From the NCBI GenBank assembly GCA_036401055.1, contig DASWWC010000031.1:6504-70503 (forward strand): a stretch of DNA of 64,000 bases, written 5' to 3'. The notes under the pieces are model-generated. The model was given only the letters and a program-made list of their open reading frames with translations. It searched no databases and had not been told where the DNA came from. The position numbers and the translations under genes are program-made. Positions 23,687 through 32,246 of the stretch are shown here, piece after piece. This DNA comes from Pelomonas sp036401055 (GTDB lineage: Bacteria; Pseudomonadota; Gammaproteobacteria; Burkholderiales; Burkholderiaceae_C). Positions within the stretch are counted from its first letter, which is position 1; each line of letters begins with the position of its first letter.

Positions 23687-25219
23687 ATGAAGACCATCCG
23701 TTCCCAAGAGTTCCGCGGCCTGACCGCGCCGCAACCGCAGCAGCCGGGTCTGCTGCGCGCCCCCAGCCCCCGCCAGGGCCTGGCCGCGATGGCCGTGGCC
23801 ATCGGTGCCGTGGCACCCCTGGGCAGCGCTCATGCCGTCGACTGGCCGTCCGGCTTCTCCAAGTGCGCCGACGAAGGCGGCAGCTGCAAGGTCGGCACCA
23901 CGCCGCGCCAGGTGTCCTTCGGCGTGAAGGACAAGTGGGTCATCAAGACGCTGGTGAACACCGTCCCCTGCACGGCCGCCACCTTCGACGGCGCCGACCC
24001 CAACCCGGGCCTGGCCGAGAAGTGCGCCGTGGGCCCGGCGTCGTCGCCGGCACCTGCGCCCGCGCCGGCTCCTGCACCCACACCAGCCCCGTCGCCTTCA
24101 CCCGGGCCCTCGCCGGCACCTGCACCTGCACCGTCGCCCGCCCCTGCGCCGGCGCCCACCGGCCACAGTGGTGGCTATGCGGGCGTGGTAACCGGCGGCG
24201 GCTCGGCCACGCCGATCACGGTGAGCACGGCCGCCGAGATGCAGGCGGCGATCAATGCCTACACCGGCAACACCGGGCTGGTGCTGCGCTACACCGGCAA
24301 GTTCGACTTCGGCACCATCACCGACAGCTGCGCGCAGTGGAAGAAGCCGGCCGGCGCCATCGTCGAGGTCAAGAACAAGAGCAACGTGACCATCGAGGGC
24401 GTCAACGGCTCGGCGGCCAACTTCGGCCTGGCGATCAAGGCCGACGCCCAGAACGTCATCATCCGCAACATGACCATCGGCCTGCTGCCCGGCTCCATCG
24501 ACGCCATCGGCATCGAGGGCCAAGGCGGCAAGTTCCCGGGCTACATCTGGATTGACCACAACACGCTGTTCAGCAGCCTGCAGGACTGCAGCGGCGCGGG
24601 CGACCTGGAGTTCGACGGCCTCATCGACAGCAAGGCCGGCGCCCACCACATCACCTACTCGTACAACTACATCCACGACCACCAGAAGGTCGGCCTCATC
24701 GGCTCCAGCGACAGCGACGCCAGCGACCGCTTCATCACCTTCCACCACAACCACTACAAGGACGTGAGCTCGCGCCTGCCGCTGCAGCGCGGCGGCTACA
24801 CCCACCTCTACAACAACCTGTACCAGGGCGTGAAGACCTCGGGCGCCAACATCCGCATGGGCGGCTACTCGCTGATCGAGGGCAACTGGTTCGAGGACGC
24901 GCAGAACCCGGTCACGTCGCGCGACAGCTCGTCCATCGGCTACTGGGAGCTGCGCAACAACAACGTGAAGAGCCCGGCCGACTTCGCCACCTACGGCATC
25001 AAGTGGGTGGCCAGCGGCTCCAGCCCGTCGCGTGATGCGACGGACTGGACGACGACGTCCAACTTCCCGCTGGGCATTCCCTACGCCTACACGGTGCAGG
25101 ACCCGGCCTGCGTGAAGCAGAAGCTGCCCGCCGTGGCCGGCGCCGGCACGAACTACGGCACGGTGAACTGCAGCCTGGAAAGCCTGGTGCCGACCGGCGG
25201 CGTGACCAAGAAGAAGTAA
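23687..25219 (+). CDS. PL1 family pectate lyase, secreted
   Basis: A 510-residue exported protein that starts after CAGGAGAC and has an unusually long N-terminal region before the signal core (PRQGLAAMAVAIGAVAPLGSAHA). Next comes a 65-residue cysteine-containing module (WPSGFSKCADEGGSCKVG to GLAEKCAVG), a Pro-Ala linker of about 45 residues, and the PL1 beta-helix. Motifs are YIWIDHNTLFS, DGLIDSKAGAHHITYSYNYIHDH (calcium site) and RLPLQRGGYTHLYNN, which carries the catalytic arginine. It cleaves polygalacturonate by beta-elimination. The N-terminal module is probably a carbohydrate-binding or surface-attachment domain; that is an inference. Confidence 0.9.
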   Translation: MKTIRSQEFRGLTAPQPQQPGLLRAPSPRQGLAAMAVAIGAVAPLGSAHAVDWPSGFSKCADEGGSCKVGTTPRQVSFGVKDKWVIKTLVNTVPCTAATFDGADPNPGLAEKCAVGPASSPAPAPAPAPAPTPAPSPSPGPSPAPAPAPSPAPAPAPTGHSGGYAGVVTGGGSATPITVSTAAEMQAAINAYTGNTGLVLRYTGKFDFGTITDSCAQWKKPAGAIVEVKNKSNVTIEGVNGSAANFGLAIKADAQNVIIRNMTIGLLPGSIDAIGIEGQGGKFPGYIWIDHNTLFSSLQDCSGAGDLEFDGLIDSKAGAHHITYSYNYIHDHQKVGLIGSSDSDASDRFITFHHNHYKDVSSRLPLQRGGYTHLYNNLYQGVKTSGANIRMGGYSLIEGNWFEDAQNPVTSRDSSSIGYWELRNNNVKSPADFATYGIKWVASGSSPSRDATDWTTTSNFPLGIPYAYTVQDPACVKQKLPAVAGAGTNYGTVNCSLESLVPTGGVTKKK

Positions 25220-25296
25220 GCCGGGTGCGGGGCGCGACGCGCGTTGCGCCCCCGTACTGCACAGAACACCTCACGAGCATTCCGAGGAGATCCTCC

Positions 25297-25947
25297 ATGA
25301 ACAAGACCGCCATCACTCTGGCGCTGGCTGCCGTCCTGGCCAGCGTGGCCCCTGTAACGCAAGCCGACACCGGCGCTCTGCAACTGCCTGCCAATGTGAC
25401 GGCCACCGTCACCGCTTCGGCCATCACCTACAACTTCAGCAACCTGTCGTTCACCGGCTGGCAGTTCCTGCAGATCGCCGGCGACCTGGCCGGCGCCGTC
25501 ACCGGCTCATTGACCGGCGTGTCCGTCAACGCGGTGCTGAACGCGTCGAGCAACGCCACCTACGCCAACGACCTGACCCTCTATGTCGACCCGGCGCCGT
25601 TCTCCAAGGGAGGGCTGCTGCAGGTCGGTGGCGACTCGGACCTCGGCGCCGCCGAGCGGCATGCGTGGGCAAACGGTGGCAGCGCCGCGGCTGGCACCGC
25701 GGTGACCGGCAGCGTGCTGTTGGCCACGCCCATCAGCTTCACCGGGGCGGCGTCCAACCTGGTCGTCCGGCTGGGCAACGGCTATTCCGATTGGGAGGCC
25801 TCCGGCACCTGGACCGGCTCCATCACGCTGACCGGGCTGACCACCGTGGCGGCCCCCGTGCCCGAGCCCTCGTCCCTGCTGCTGATGGCGCTGGGCGGGC
25901 TGGCCGTCGCCGGCCGCCTGGGGCGCCGTCGCGCGACGGCCGCCTGA
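25297..25947 (+). CDS. PEP-CTERM sorted exported protein
   Basis: A 216-residue protein with an N-terminal signal (MNKTAITLALAAVLASVAPVTQA) and a classical PEP-CTERM tail: VPEPSS, a hydrophobic helix LLLMALGGLAVAG and the basic end RLGRRRATAA. The middle is Ala/Gly/Ser/Thr-rich beta-structure with no recognised domain. Such tails are cut by an exosortase, which this window does not contain. The gene follows the pectate lyase by 77 bases in the same direction and may be co-expressed with it. Its function is unknown. Confidence 0.85.
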   Translation: MNKTAITLALAAVLASVAPVTQADTGALQLPANVTATVTASAITYNFSNLSFTGWQFLQIAGDLAGAVTGSLTGVSVNAVLNASSNATYANDLTLYVDPAPFSKGGLLQVGGDSDLGAAERHAWANGGSAAAGTAVTGSVLLATPISFTGAASNLVVRLGNGYSDWEASGTWTGSITLTGLTTVAAPVPEPSSLLLMALGGLAVAGRLGRRRATAA

Positions 25948-26080
25948 GGACACCGACTCTCGCCTCCCTCCACCGAGGGTGGTGGTGGGATGACATGAAC
26001 CGGTCGGCGCGTGACGTCGGCCCTCGGGGTCCCGGCAGGATGGCGGTGTGATTGAACCCGGACCGGCCGCCGGGCGCGCT

Positions 26081-27064
26081 TCAGTACAAATCGCGCGCCG
26101 CCAGCCGCACCTCGTGCAGCAACTGCCGCGCGCCGGGCGACATCAGGTGCCCCTCGCGGGTGATGATGCCGAACGCGTCCATGTGGCAGGGCAGCTCGAT
26201 GGGCAAGATCGCCAGGACATTCAACGAAGCGTAGTAACGCGCCACTTCGACAGGCATCACGTGCAGTGAGTCCGTCTGGTGCAGCAAGGCCGTGATCAGC
26301 AGCAGCGCCGTCGTGTCCACGCAATTGGACGGCGGCTCCAACGCGGCGCGGCGGAACATCAGCTCCCACCGGTGCCGCAGCACGCTGCCGGGCGGCGGCA
26401 GGATCCAGGGCTGGTCAGCCAGGTCGGCGAGCTTGAGGTTTTCTTCCCTCAGCAGCGGATGCCCCACGCGCGCCACCGCACAGGCGGGCTCCACGGTCAG
26501 TTCCTCGTAGTGCAGGCCGGCGGCGGCGTCCTCTTCCAGGATGCGGCCGATCATGAAGTCCAGCGTGCCGCGCTTGAGCATGTCCAGCAGCACCTTGCTG
26601 CTTTCCATGTGCACGCCGATGCGCAACTTGGGCGCCTGCAGCTTGATGCGCGAGATGGCGCGGGGCAGCAGGCCCATGGCGGGGGTCATGATGACGCCCA
26701 CTTCCACCTGGCCCGACAGCCCGTGCTTCAGCGCGACGATGTCGTCATGTGCAGCCGACAACGACGTCAGCGCCATGCGCGCGTGGCGGATCATGGTCTC
26801 GCCGTACAGCGTCGGCTCCATGCCGCGCGGGTGCCGCTCGAACAGCTTCACGTCCAGCATGTCCTCCAGGTCCTTCAGCTGCTTGGAGGCGGCCGGCTGG
26901 GTCATGCACAACACGTCGGCGGCGCGGTGGATGTTGCGCTCGTCATCCAGCGCGATCAGCAGCAGCAGCTGGCGCGTCTTCAGCCGCGCGCGCAGGAACC
27001 AGTTGGGGTTGGGGCTGGCGTCGGTCAGCGCGCCGTTGTCGTCTTCGTCGTCTTCGCGGGCCAT
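26081..27064 (-). CDS. LysR family regulator (GbpR-like)
   Basis: A 327-residue LysR-type regulator with an extended charged N-terminus (MAREDDEDDNG). The helix-turn-helix lies at about residues 30-65 (HRAADVLCMTQPAASKQLKDLEDML), followed by the effector domain (SGQVEVGVIMTP, SSKVLLDMLKRGTLDFMIGR). The sequence style resembles GbpR, the regulator of sugar-binding-protein genes in Azospirillum and Agrobacterium. It is the last gene of the arabinose operon on this strand, 14 bases after the GntR gene. It probably responds to a pentose or its metabolite and acts on the ATTGAT-type motifs upstream of the dehydratase and importer operons; that link is an inference. Confidence 0.88.
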   Translation of the reverse strand: MAREDDEDDNGALTDASPNPNWFLRARLKTRQLLLLIALDDERNIHRAADVLCMTQPAASKQLKDLEDMLDVKLFERHPRGMEPTLYGETMIRHARMALTSLSAAHDDIVALKHGLSGQVEVGVIMTPAMGLLPRAISRIKLQAPKLRIGVHMESSKVLLDMLKRGTLDFMIGRILEEDAAAGLHYEELTVEPACAVARVGHPLLREENLKLADLADQPWILPPPGSVLRHRWELMFRRAALEPPSNCVDTTALLLITALLHQTDSLHVMPVEVARYYASLNVLAILPIELPCHMDAFGIITREGHLMSPGARQLLHEVRLAARDLY

Positions 27065-27078
27065 GTTGTTCTTCTTGA

Positions 27079-27831
27079 TCAGGCGAGGTTCACGCGGCCG
27101 TCGGCGGCCAGCACGGTGTCGATGTCGTCGCCGGTCTCTTCCAGCTGCACCAGCGTGGCCTGGCGGGCGCCCAGCGCGTCGCGCGCCTGCAGCGCGGTCA
27201 GGATGGCCTTGTGGCGCGGCAGCGAGAGCTCGTGCGTGTTGGGCAGCTGGCTGGAGAGGATGATGGACTCGCGCAGCGCCAGCGACAGCATGTTGCCGAT
27301 GTAGGCCAGCAGGTCGTTGCCGGTCGCCTCGGCGATGCGGCGGTGGAAGGCCAGGTCGGGCTCCAGCAGCTCGGCCGTGGTCGTGGCGGCCGCCATGCCC
27401 TCGTAGGCGGCGGCGATGGCCGTCAGCTGCTCATCGCTCGCGGCCTTGGCGGCCAGCGCGGCGGCGGCGGGTTCGAAGATGCGGCGGACCTCCAGCAGCG
27501 TGCCCACGAAGTCGCGCTGGGGCTGGGCCTGGATGAGCCAGTACAGCACGTCCGGGTCCAGCATGTGCCACTCGTTGCGCGGCCGCACGATGGCGCCGGC
27601 GCGCTGGCGCGACACGACCAGCCCCTTGGCCACCAGCACGCGCACCGCCTCGCGCAGCACGGGGCGGCTGATCTCGTAGCGCTCCAGCAGCTGCGCCTCG
27701 GGCGGCAGCTTGTCGCCGGGCTTCAGCTCGCCGCCGACGATGGCCAGGCCCAGGTCGCGCACGATGCGGGCGTGCTGGCTCTTGCCTTCGGGTTCGGCGG
27801 AGTAGGTGGAGTGGTCGGCGCGCGTTCTCAT
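27079..27831 (-). CDS. GntR family regulator, FadR/FCD subfamily
   Basis: A 250-residue regulator from MRTRADHS. The winged helix (LPPEAQLLERYEISRPVLREAVRVLVAKGLV) is N-terminal and the FCD effector domain follows, with DLAFHRRIAEATGN marking the metal-binding core. An in-frame ATG at 27879 overlaps the GH97 stop codon (ATGA) and would add 16 residues, so the longer form is possible through coupling. FadR-type proteins bind GT-NNN-AC sequences; the repeated AAAGTATGACTA sites (38347 and 38411) at the head of this operon contain GTATGAC. Autoregulation of the operon, relieved by an arabinose intermediate, is therefore likely but inferred. Confidence 0.87.
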   Translation of the reverse strand: MRTRADHSTYSAEPEGKSQHARIVRDLGLAIVGGELKPGDKLPPEAQLLERYEISRPVLREAVRVLVAKGLVVSRQRAGAIVRPRNEWHMLDPDVLYWLIQAQPQRDFVGTLLEVRRIFEPAAAALAAKAASDEQLTAIAAAYEGMAAATTTAELLEPDLAFHRRIAEATGNDLLAYIGNMLSLALRESIILSSQLPNTHELSLPRHKAILTALQARDALGARQATLVQLEETGDDIDTVLAADGRVNLA

Positions 27832-27878
27832 CGGCGGCAGGCTACCAAATACCTTGAGTCGGCTCGCATCGGGCCCCA

Positions 27879-29774
27879 TCAGCGAAAGCGAGCGACGAAG
27901 CCGCCGCGTGGCGCCAGCGTCAGCTTCGGCGTCGACACGGACAGCTTGCCTTCGCTGAACTCACGGGGGCCGGCGCCGTCGGTGATGAGCTGGCCTTCCT
28001 TCGCGCCCAGCCAGCCCAGGTCCAGCGTGATCTCGCGCGGCGCGTCGTCGGCGTTCATGCCGGCGACGAACCACTGCTGGCCGGCGCGGCGTGCCAGCAC
28101 GACGAACTTGCCGGGCTCGCCGTCCAGGAAGCGCACCTCGTCCCACGCGCGCGGCAGCTCGCGCAGGAAGCCCTTCACGTAGGCCGGCACCGTGGCCATG
28201 CCGTCGGGCGTCTCGGCGTAGTGCTGGATGCCGGACAGGAACAGCACGCTTTGCGCCAGCTCGAAGCCGTTGCGCGTCGCGCGCTTGATCTTGGGAATGT
28301 CGCCGAACACCACGGGCGTGAAGTCCATGGGGTCGAACAGGTTGCGCGTGAACGGGATCATGGCCGCCTGGTGGGCGACCTTGTCCTGGTCGCCCTGCGT
28401 GAAGGTGGCGAACTCGAAACCCTTCACGGCCTCTACCGTCATCAGGTGCGGATAAGTGCGGCTCCAGCCGCGCGGCAGCGTGGCGCCGTGGAAGTTCATC
28501 AGCAGGCCGGCCGCGGCGGATTCCTTCAGCAGGTCCACGTAGTAAGCCATCATCGACGCGCCGTCGCCGCCGAAGAAGTCCACCTTCAGCCCCTTCACGC
28601 CAATGGCCTTCATGCGGGCGAACTCCTTGGCGCGGTCGGCCGGGCTCAGCAGCGCGCTCTTGGGGCTCATGTCGGTGTCGTTCCAGGCGCCCGAGGAGTT
28701 GTACCAGGCCAGGATGCCGACGTTCTTGGTCTTCGCGTAGTCGGCCAGCTCCTTCATCTTGGCGTCGCCGATCTTCTTGTCCCAGTAGGCGTCCACCAGC
28801 GTGTAGTTCCAGCCCATGTCGGCGGCGTATTCGACAAAGCGCTTCTGCACGTCGAAGACGGTCGCGTCGTCCTTCAGGATGGCCCAGCTCCAGGACGCGT
28901 GGCCGGGCTTGAGCCTGGCCTTGTCGAAGGCCACGGCGGGCGCGGCGAGGTCGGTGCCCAGCGTGGACTCCATGACCGTCTTCAGCGGGCCGATGGCGAG
29001 CACGCGCCAGGGCGTCGTCAGCGGGCCTTCCATGTCGGCCAGCAGATGGCCGCCGGTGAAGACCTCGCTGGGCTCGGGCAGGCCGATGCGGTAGGTGCCG
29101 CCGGTCGAGTCGCTGGCCAGCCGCGACGCGTGGAAGCGGCCGTCCATGCCAGCCTCGGTCAAGGCGACCCAGCTGGCGCCTGCGCGGAACAGCGCCGGGA
29201 ACACCCAGCCCGCGTGCGAGGGCGCCTTCGTGCCGACGGGGATGTCGGCTTGGTAGTGCTCTTCATACGACGGGTTGGTGCGTGCATAGCCCGTTTTGGC
29301 GACGGACATGGGTTGCAGCCAGGCGCGCGCCTCGGCCGGGAAGGCCAAGCTGGTCAGCTCGTCCTTGAAGGTCTTGCGACCCGCGCCGTCCACCGCGTAG
29401 CGCAGTGCCAGGCCGTCGTTGGAGGTGCGCAGCGTGACGGCCATCTTCTGGCCGGCCGCATTGGCGACGGTGAAAGTCTGTTCATTGGCGCGGTAGTCGA
29501 CGCGGCTCTTCTTGCCGGCGGCCAGCGTGTACTGCTCGCGGTGGGCCTTGACGGGCGACGTGGCCACGAGCTTCAGCCCGTTGGCGAAGTCGCCTTGCTC
29601 CAGCACCAGGCCCAGGCGCGAAGCCAGCAGCACCGGCTGACCGGCGCGCTGCACCGTGTAGACCAGTTGCTGCTGGTCATTGACCGACACGTCGACCTGA
29701 ATCTGGCCGTCGGGGCTGTCCAGCGCTTGGGCCAGGGCGGGCAGGGCGAGCAGAAGCGAAGCGATGAGGCGCAT
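27879..29774 (-). CDS. GH97 family glycosidase, secreted
   Basis: A 631-residue exported enzyme (signal MRLIASLLLALPALAQA). GH97 architecture is visible: N-terminal beta-super-sandwich with MAVTLRTSNDGLALRYAV, the barrel with YTLVDAYWDKKIGD and GVKGLKVDFFGGDG, and the C-terminal sandwich. The Asp in KVDFFG corresponds to the nucleophile of the retaining GH97 branch (alpha-galactosidases and beta-L-arabinopyranosidases), in contrast to the inverting SusB alpha-glucosidase branch, which uses Glu residues. In this locus alpha-galactosidase or beta-L-arabinopyranosidase is the better prediction. The gene lies 7 bases after the GH43 gene. Confidence 0.87.
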   Translation of the reverse strand: MRLIASLLLALPALAQALDSPDGQIQVDVSVNDQQQLVYTVQRAGQPVLLASRLGLVLEQGDFANGLKLVATSPVKAHREQYTLAAGKKSRVDYRANEQTFTVANAAGQKMAVTLRTSNDGLALRYAVDGAGRKTFKDELTSLAFPAEARAWLQPMSVAKTGYARTNPSYEEHYQADIPVGTKAPSHAGWVFPALFRAGASWVALTEAGMDGRFHASRLASDSTGGTYRIGLPEPSEVFTGGHLLADMEGPLTTPWRVLAIGPLKTVMESTLGTDLAAPAVAFDKARLKPGHASWSWAILKDDATVFDVQKRFVEYAADMGWNYTLVDAYWDKKIGDAKMKELADYAKTKNVGILAWYNSSGAWNDTDMSPKSALLSPADRAKEFARMKAIGVKGLKVDFFGGDGASMMAYYVDLLKESAAAGLLMNFHGATLPRGWSRTYPHLMTVEAVKGFEFATFTQGDQDKVAHQAAMIPFTRNLFDPMDFTPVVFGDIPKIKRATRNGFELAQSVLFLSGIQHYAETPDGMATVPAYVKGFLRELPRAWDEVRFLDGEPGKFVVLARRAGQQWFVAGMNADDAPREITLDLGWLGAKEGQLITDGAGPREFSEGKLSVSTPKLTLAPRGGFVARFR

Positions 29775-29781
29775 GGTTGTC

Positions 29782-30723
29782 TCAGGTGGAGTAGGGACCG
29801 TCGGCCACGGGTGTGCCGAAGTCGGGGAAGCCGTCGTCGCGCCAGCCGAAGGCCTGCACGCGCGCGTGGCGGTTGGGGTCGTTCAACGGGTCGCCGACGA
29901 TGTCGCGGTAGTTGCGCGCGTGATAGACCAGCAGGTCGGTGCGGCCATCGGGCGTCGTCGTGAAGCTGTTGTGGCCGGGGCCGAACTGGCTCACCGACTC
30001 GTCCGTCTTGAACACCGGCGTGGGCGACTTGTGCCAGCTGGCGGCGTCGAGCAGGTCGGCGTTCTGGTCGGCCCACAGCAGGCCCATGCAGTAGTTCGCG
30101 TCGGTGGCCGCCGCGGAGTAGGCGATGAAGACCTTGCCGTTGCGCTTGAGCAGGGCGGGGCCTTCGTTGACGCAGAAGCCGATGCGCTCCCAGGCCAGGT
30201 CCGGGCGGGTGATGACGACCGGCTCGGTCTTCAGCGTCCACGGGTTGGCCAGTTCGGCGATGTAGAGATTGCTCTCGGTCGGCGGGCTCTTCTGCGCCCA
30301 GCAGAGGAAGCGTTTGCCGTTGTGTTCGAAGGGCGTCGCGTCCAGCGAGAAGCCTTCCTCGGGTGTCACGATCTGGCCGCGCTCGATCCATCTGTCGGTC
30401 AGCGGATCGGCACCCTCGCATTCGAGGACGTACATGCGCAGCTTCCAGATGTCGTCGCGCTCAGCAGCGGCGAAGTAGACGAACCAGCGGCCGTCGATGC
30501 GGTGCAGCTCGGGCGCCCACACATGCCAGCTCATCGGGCCGCTGTCGTGCTTGCGCCAGATCACCTGGGTCGGCGCGGTCGCGAGGCCGCCGATGCTGTC
30601 GGCGGCGCGGATCTCGATGGCGTCGTAGCTGGGCACCGAGGCGGTGAACCAGTAGCGGCCATCGACCAGGCTCAGGTGCGGGTCGGCGCGTTGCGGGATG
30701 AGGGGATTGGTCCAACTGGTCAT
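29782..30723 (-). CDS. Cytosolic GH43 family glycosidase (paralogue of the gene at 313)
   Basis: A 313-residue protein without signal peptide, closely similar along its length to the GH43 at 313-1269: ADPHLSLVDGRYWFTASVPSYD (base Asp14), SLDATPF and NEGPALLKRNGKVFIAYSA. Its ATG overlaps the GH51 stop codon by four bases. Co-translation with a cytosolic GH51 points to joint breakdown of arabino-oligosaccharides brought in by the CUT1 transporter encoded just upstream. Confidence 0.87.
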   Translation of the reverse strand: MTSWTNPLIPQRADPHLSLVDGRYWFTASVPSYDAIEIRAADSIGGLATAPTQVIWRKHDSGPMSWHVWAPELHRIDGRWFVYFAAAERDDIWKLRMYVLECEGADPLTDRWIERGQIVTPEEGFSLDATPFEHNGKRFLCWAQKSPPTESNLYIAELANPWTLKTEPVVITRPDLAWERIGFCVNEGPALLKRNGKVFIAYSAAATDANYCMGLLWADQNADLLDAASWHKSPTPVFKTDESVSQFGPGHNSFTTTPDGRTDLLVYHARNYRDIVGDPLNDPNRHARVQAFGWRDDGFPDFGTPVADGPYST

Positions 30724-32246
30724 GCGCGGACGGCTTTCGTGACGATGACGTTCCAGGAGGCGGGCTTGAGCTTCACGCTCAATTGCTCACCGGCGATGGC
30801 CACGCTGTTCAAGGTTTCAGGTGCGACGCGATCGGGCGCATCGACGGTGTTGGTGGCGTTCAGATCGGCACTGTGCAGCTGTTCAGCCAGCACCAGCTCG
30901 CGGTCCAGCCCCAAGCCGCGCAGCGTGATGGAGAGGTCCATCTCGTCGGTCAGGTGTCGGTTCAGCAGGAAGACGGCTGTCTGTCCGGTCGCCGCGTCAT
31001 CGACGACGCTGGCGCACAGGTACGGCAGCTCGCCATGTTTCGCGTTGGCATAGCCGGGCGACTTGATCACGGGCCGCAGCACCGCGCCATGCGCCCACTT
31101 CGCGGCCTGCGCGAAGGGATGGAAGATCGTCTGCCGCCACGCCGCGCCGCCGGGCTCCGTCATGATGGGCGCGATGACGTTGCACAGCTGCGCCATGCAG
31201 GCCACCTTGAGCCGGTCCGCATGGTTCATGAACATCGTCAGCATTCCGCCGATGAGCAGCGCGTCCTCCGCCGTGTAGACCTCTTCCAGCAGGCGCGGGG
31301 CCTCGGGCCAGCCGGCCTGTTTCAAATGCTCGCCGTGGCGGGCGCGGTACCAGACGTTCCACTCGTCGAAGGACAGCATCAGCCGCTTGGTGGAGCGCTT
31401 GCGCGTGGCGACCGAATCGGCAATCGCCACCGTGTCCTCGATGTAGCGCGCATTCGTTTCGATCTGCGCGAAGAAGCTCTCGGTGCTGGTGTCCGCCGGC
31501 GGCTTCACGAAGTAGCTGTGCAGCGACAGGTAGTCCACGAACTCGAAGCAGTGCTCCAGCACGCGGTCTTCCCAGACGCCGTAGGTCGGCATGTCGTAGG
31601 CCGACGAGCCGCAGGCGGCCAGCTCGATGCTCGGGTCCACCCAGCGCATGAGCTTGGCGGCTTCCTTGGCGATGCGGCCGTATTCGTCGGGCGTCTTCTG
31701 GCAGATCTGCCAGGGGCCGTCCATCTCGTTGCCCAGGCACCAGAACTTGATGCCCAGCGGCTCCTCGGCGCCGTGTGCGCGGCGCAGGTCCGACAGCGCC
31801 GTGCCACCCGGGTGGTTGCAGTATTCGAGGTAGTGCCGCGCCTCGTCCGGACCGCGGGTGCCGAGGTTGACGCCGAACATGGGTTCGATGCCCACCTTCT
31901 TGCACCAGGCCATGAACTCGTGCGTGCCGACCTGGTTGGTCTCGGTGGAGAACCAGGCGAGGTCGAGCCTGCGCGGGCGCTGGTCCTTCGGACCGACGCC
32001 GTCCTCCCAGTTGTAGCCCGACATGAAGTTGCCGCCGGGGTAGCGCACGATGATGGCGCCCAGCTCCTTCGTCAGCTCGGCCACGTCGCCACGAAAGCCG
32101 TGTTCATCCGCCGTGGGATGCGTCGGCTCGTGGATGCCGTTGTAGACGCAGCGGCCCAGGTGCTCGACGAACACGCCGAACAGGCGGCGGTCCAGCGGCG
32201 CGATGTCGAAATCGCGGTCGACGGTGAGGGAGGCCTTGAAGGTCAT
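30720..32246 (-). CDS. abfA: Cytosolic GH51 alpha-L-arabinofuranosidase
   Basis: A 508-residue GH51 enzyme lacking a signal peptide, starting MTFKASLTVDRDFDIAPLDRRLFG, the usual N-terminus of intracellular AbfA proteins. The acid/base is Glu174 in WCLGNEMDG and the nucleophile Glu295 in LSFDEWNVWY. It removes terminal alpha-L-arabinofuranose from short arabino-oligosaccharides. The start codon shares one base with the stop of the binding-protein gene (TGATG), and its own stop overlaps the next start, so expression is tightly coupled. An apparent upstream extension in another frame is a shadow. Confidence 0.93.
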   Translation of the reverse strand: MTFKASLTVDRDFDIAPLDRRLFGVFVEHLGRCVYNGIHEPTHPTADEHGFRGDVAELTKELGAIIVRYPGGNFMSGYNWEDGVGPKDQRPRRLDLAWFSTETNQVGTHEFMAWCKKVGIEPMFGVNLGTRGPDEARHYLEYCNHPGGTALSDLRRAHGAEEPLGIKFWCLGNEMDGPWQICQKTPDEYGRIAKEAAKLMRWVDPSIELAACGSSAYDMPTYGVWEDRVLEHCFEFVDYLSLHSYFVKPPADTSTESFFAQIETNARYIEDTVAIADSVATRKRSTKRLMLSFDEWNVWYRARHGEHLKQAGWPEAPRLLEEVYTAEDALLIGGMLTMFMNHADRLKVACMAQLCNVIAPIMTEPGGAAWRQTIFHPFAQAAKWAHGAVLRPVIKSPGYANAKHGELPYLCASVVDDAATGQTAVFLLNRHLTDEMDLSITLRGLGLDRELVLAEQLHSADLNATNTVDAPDRVAPETLNSVAIAGEQLSVKLKPASWNVIVTKAVRA

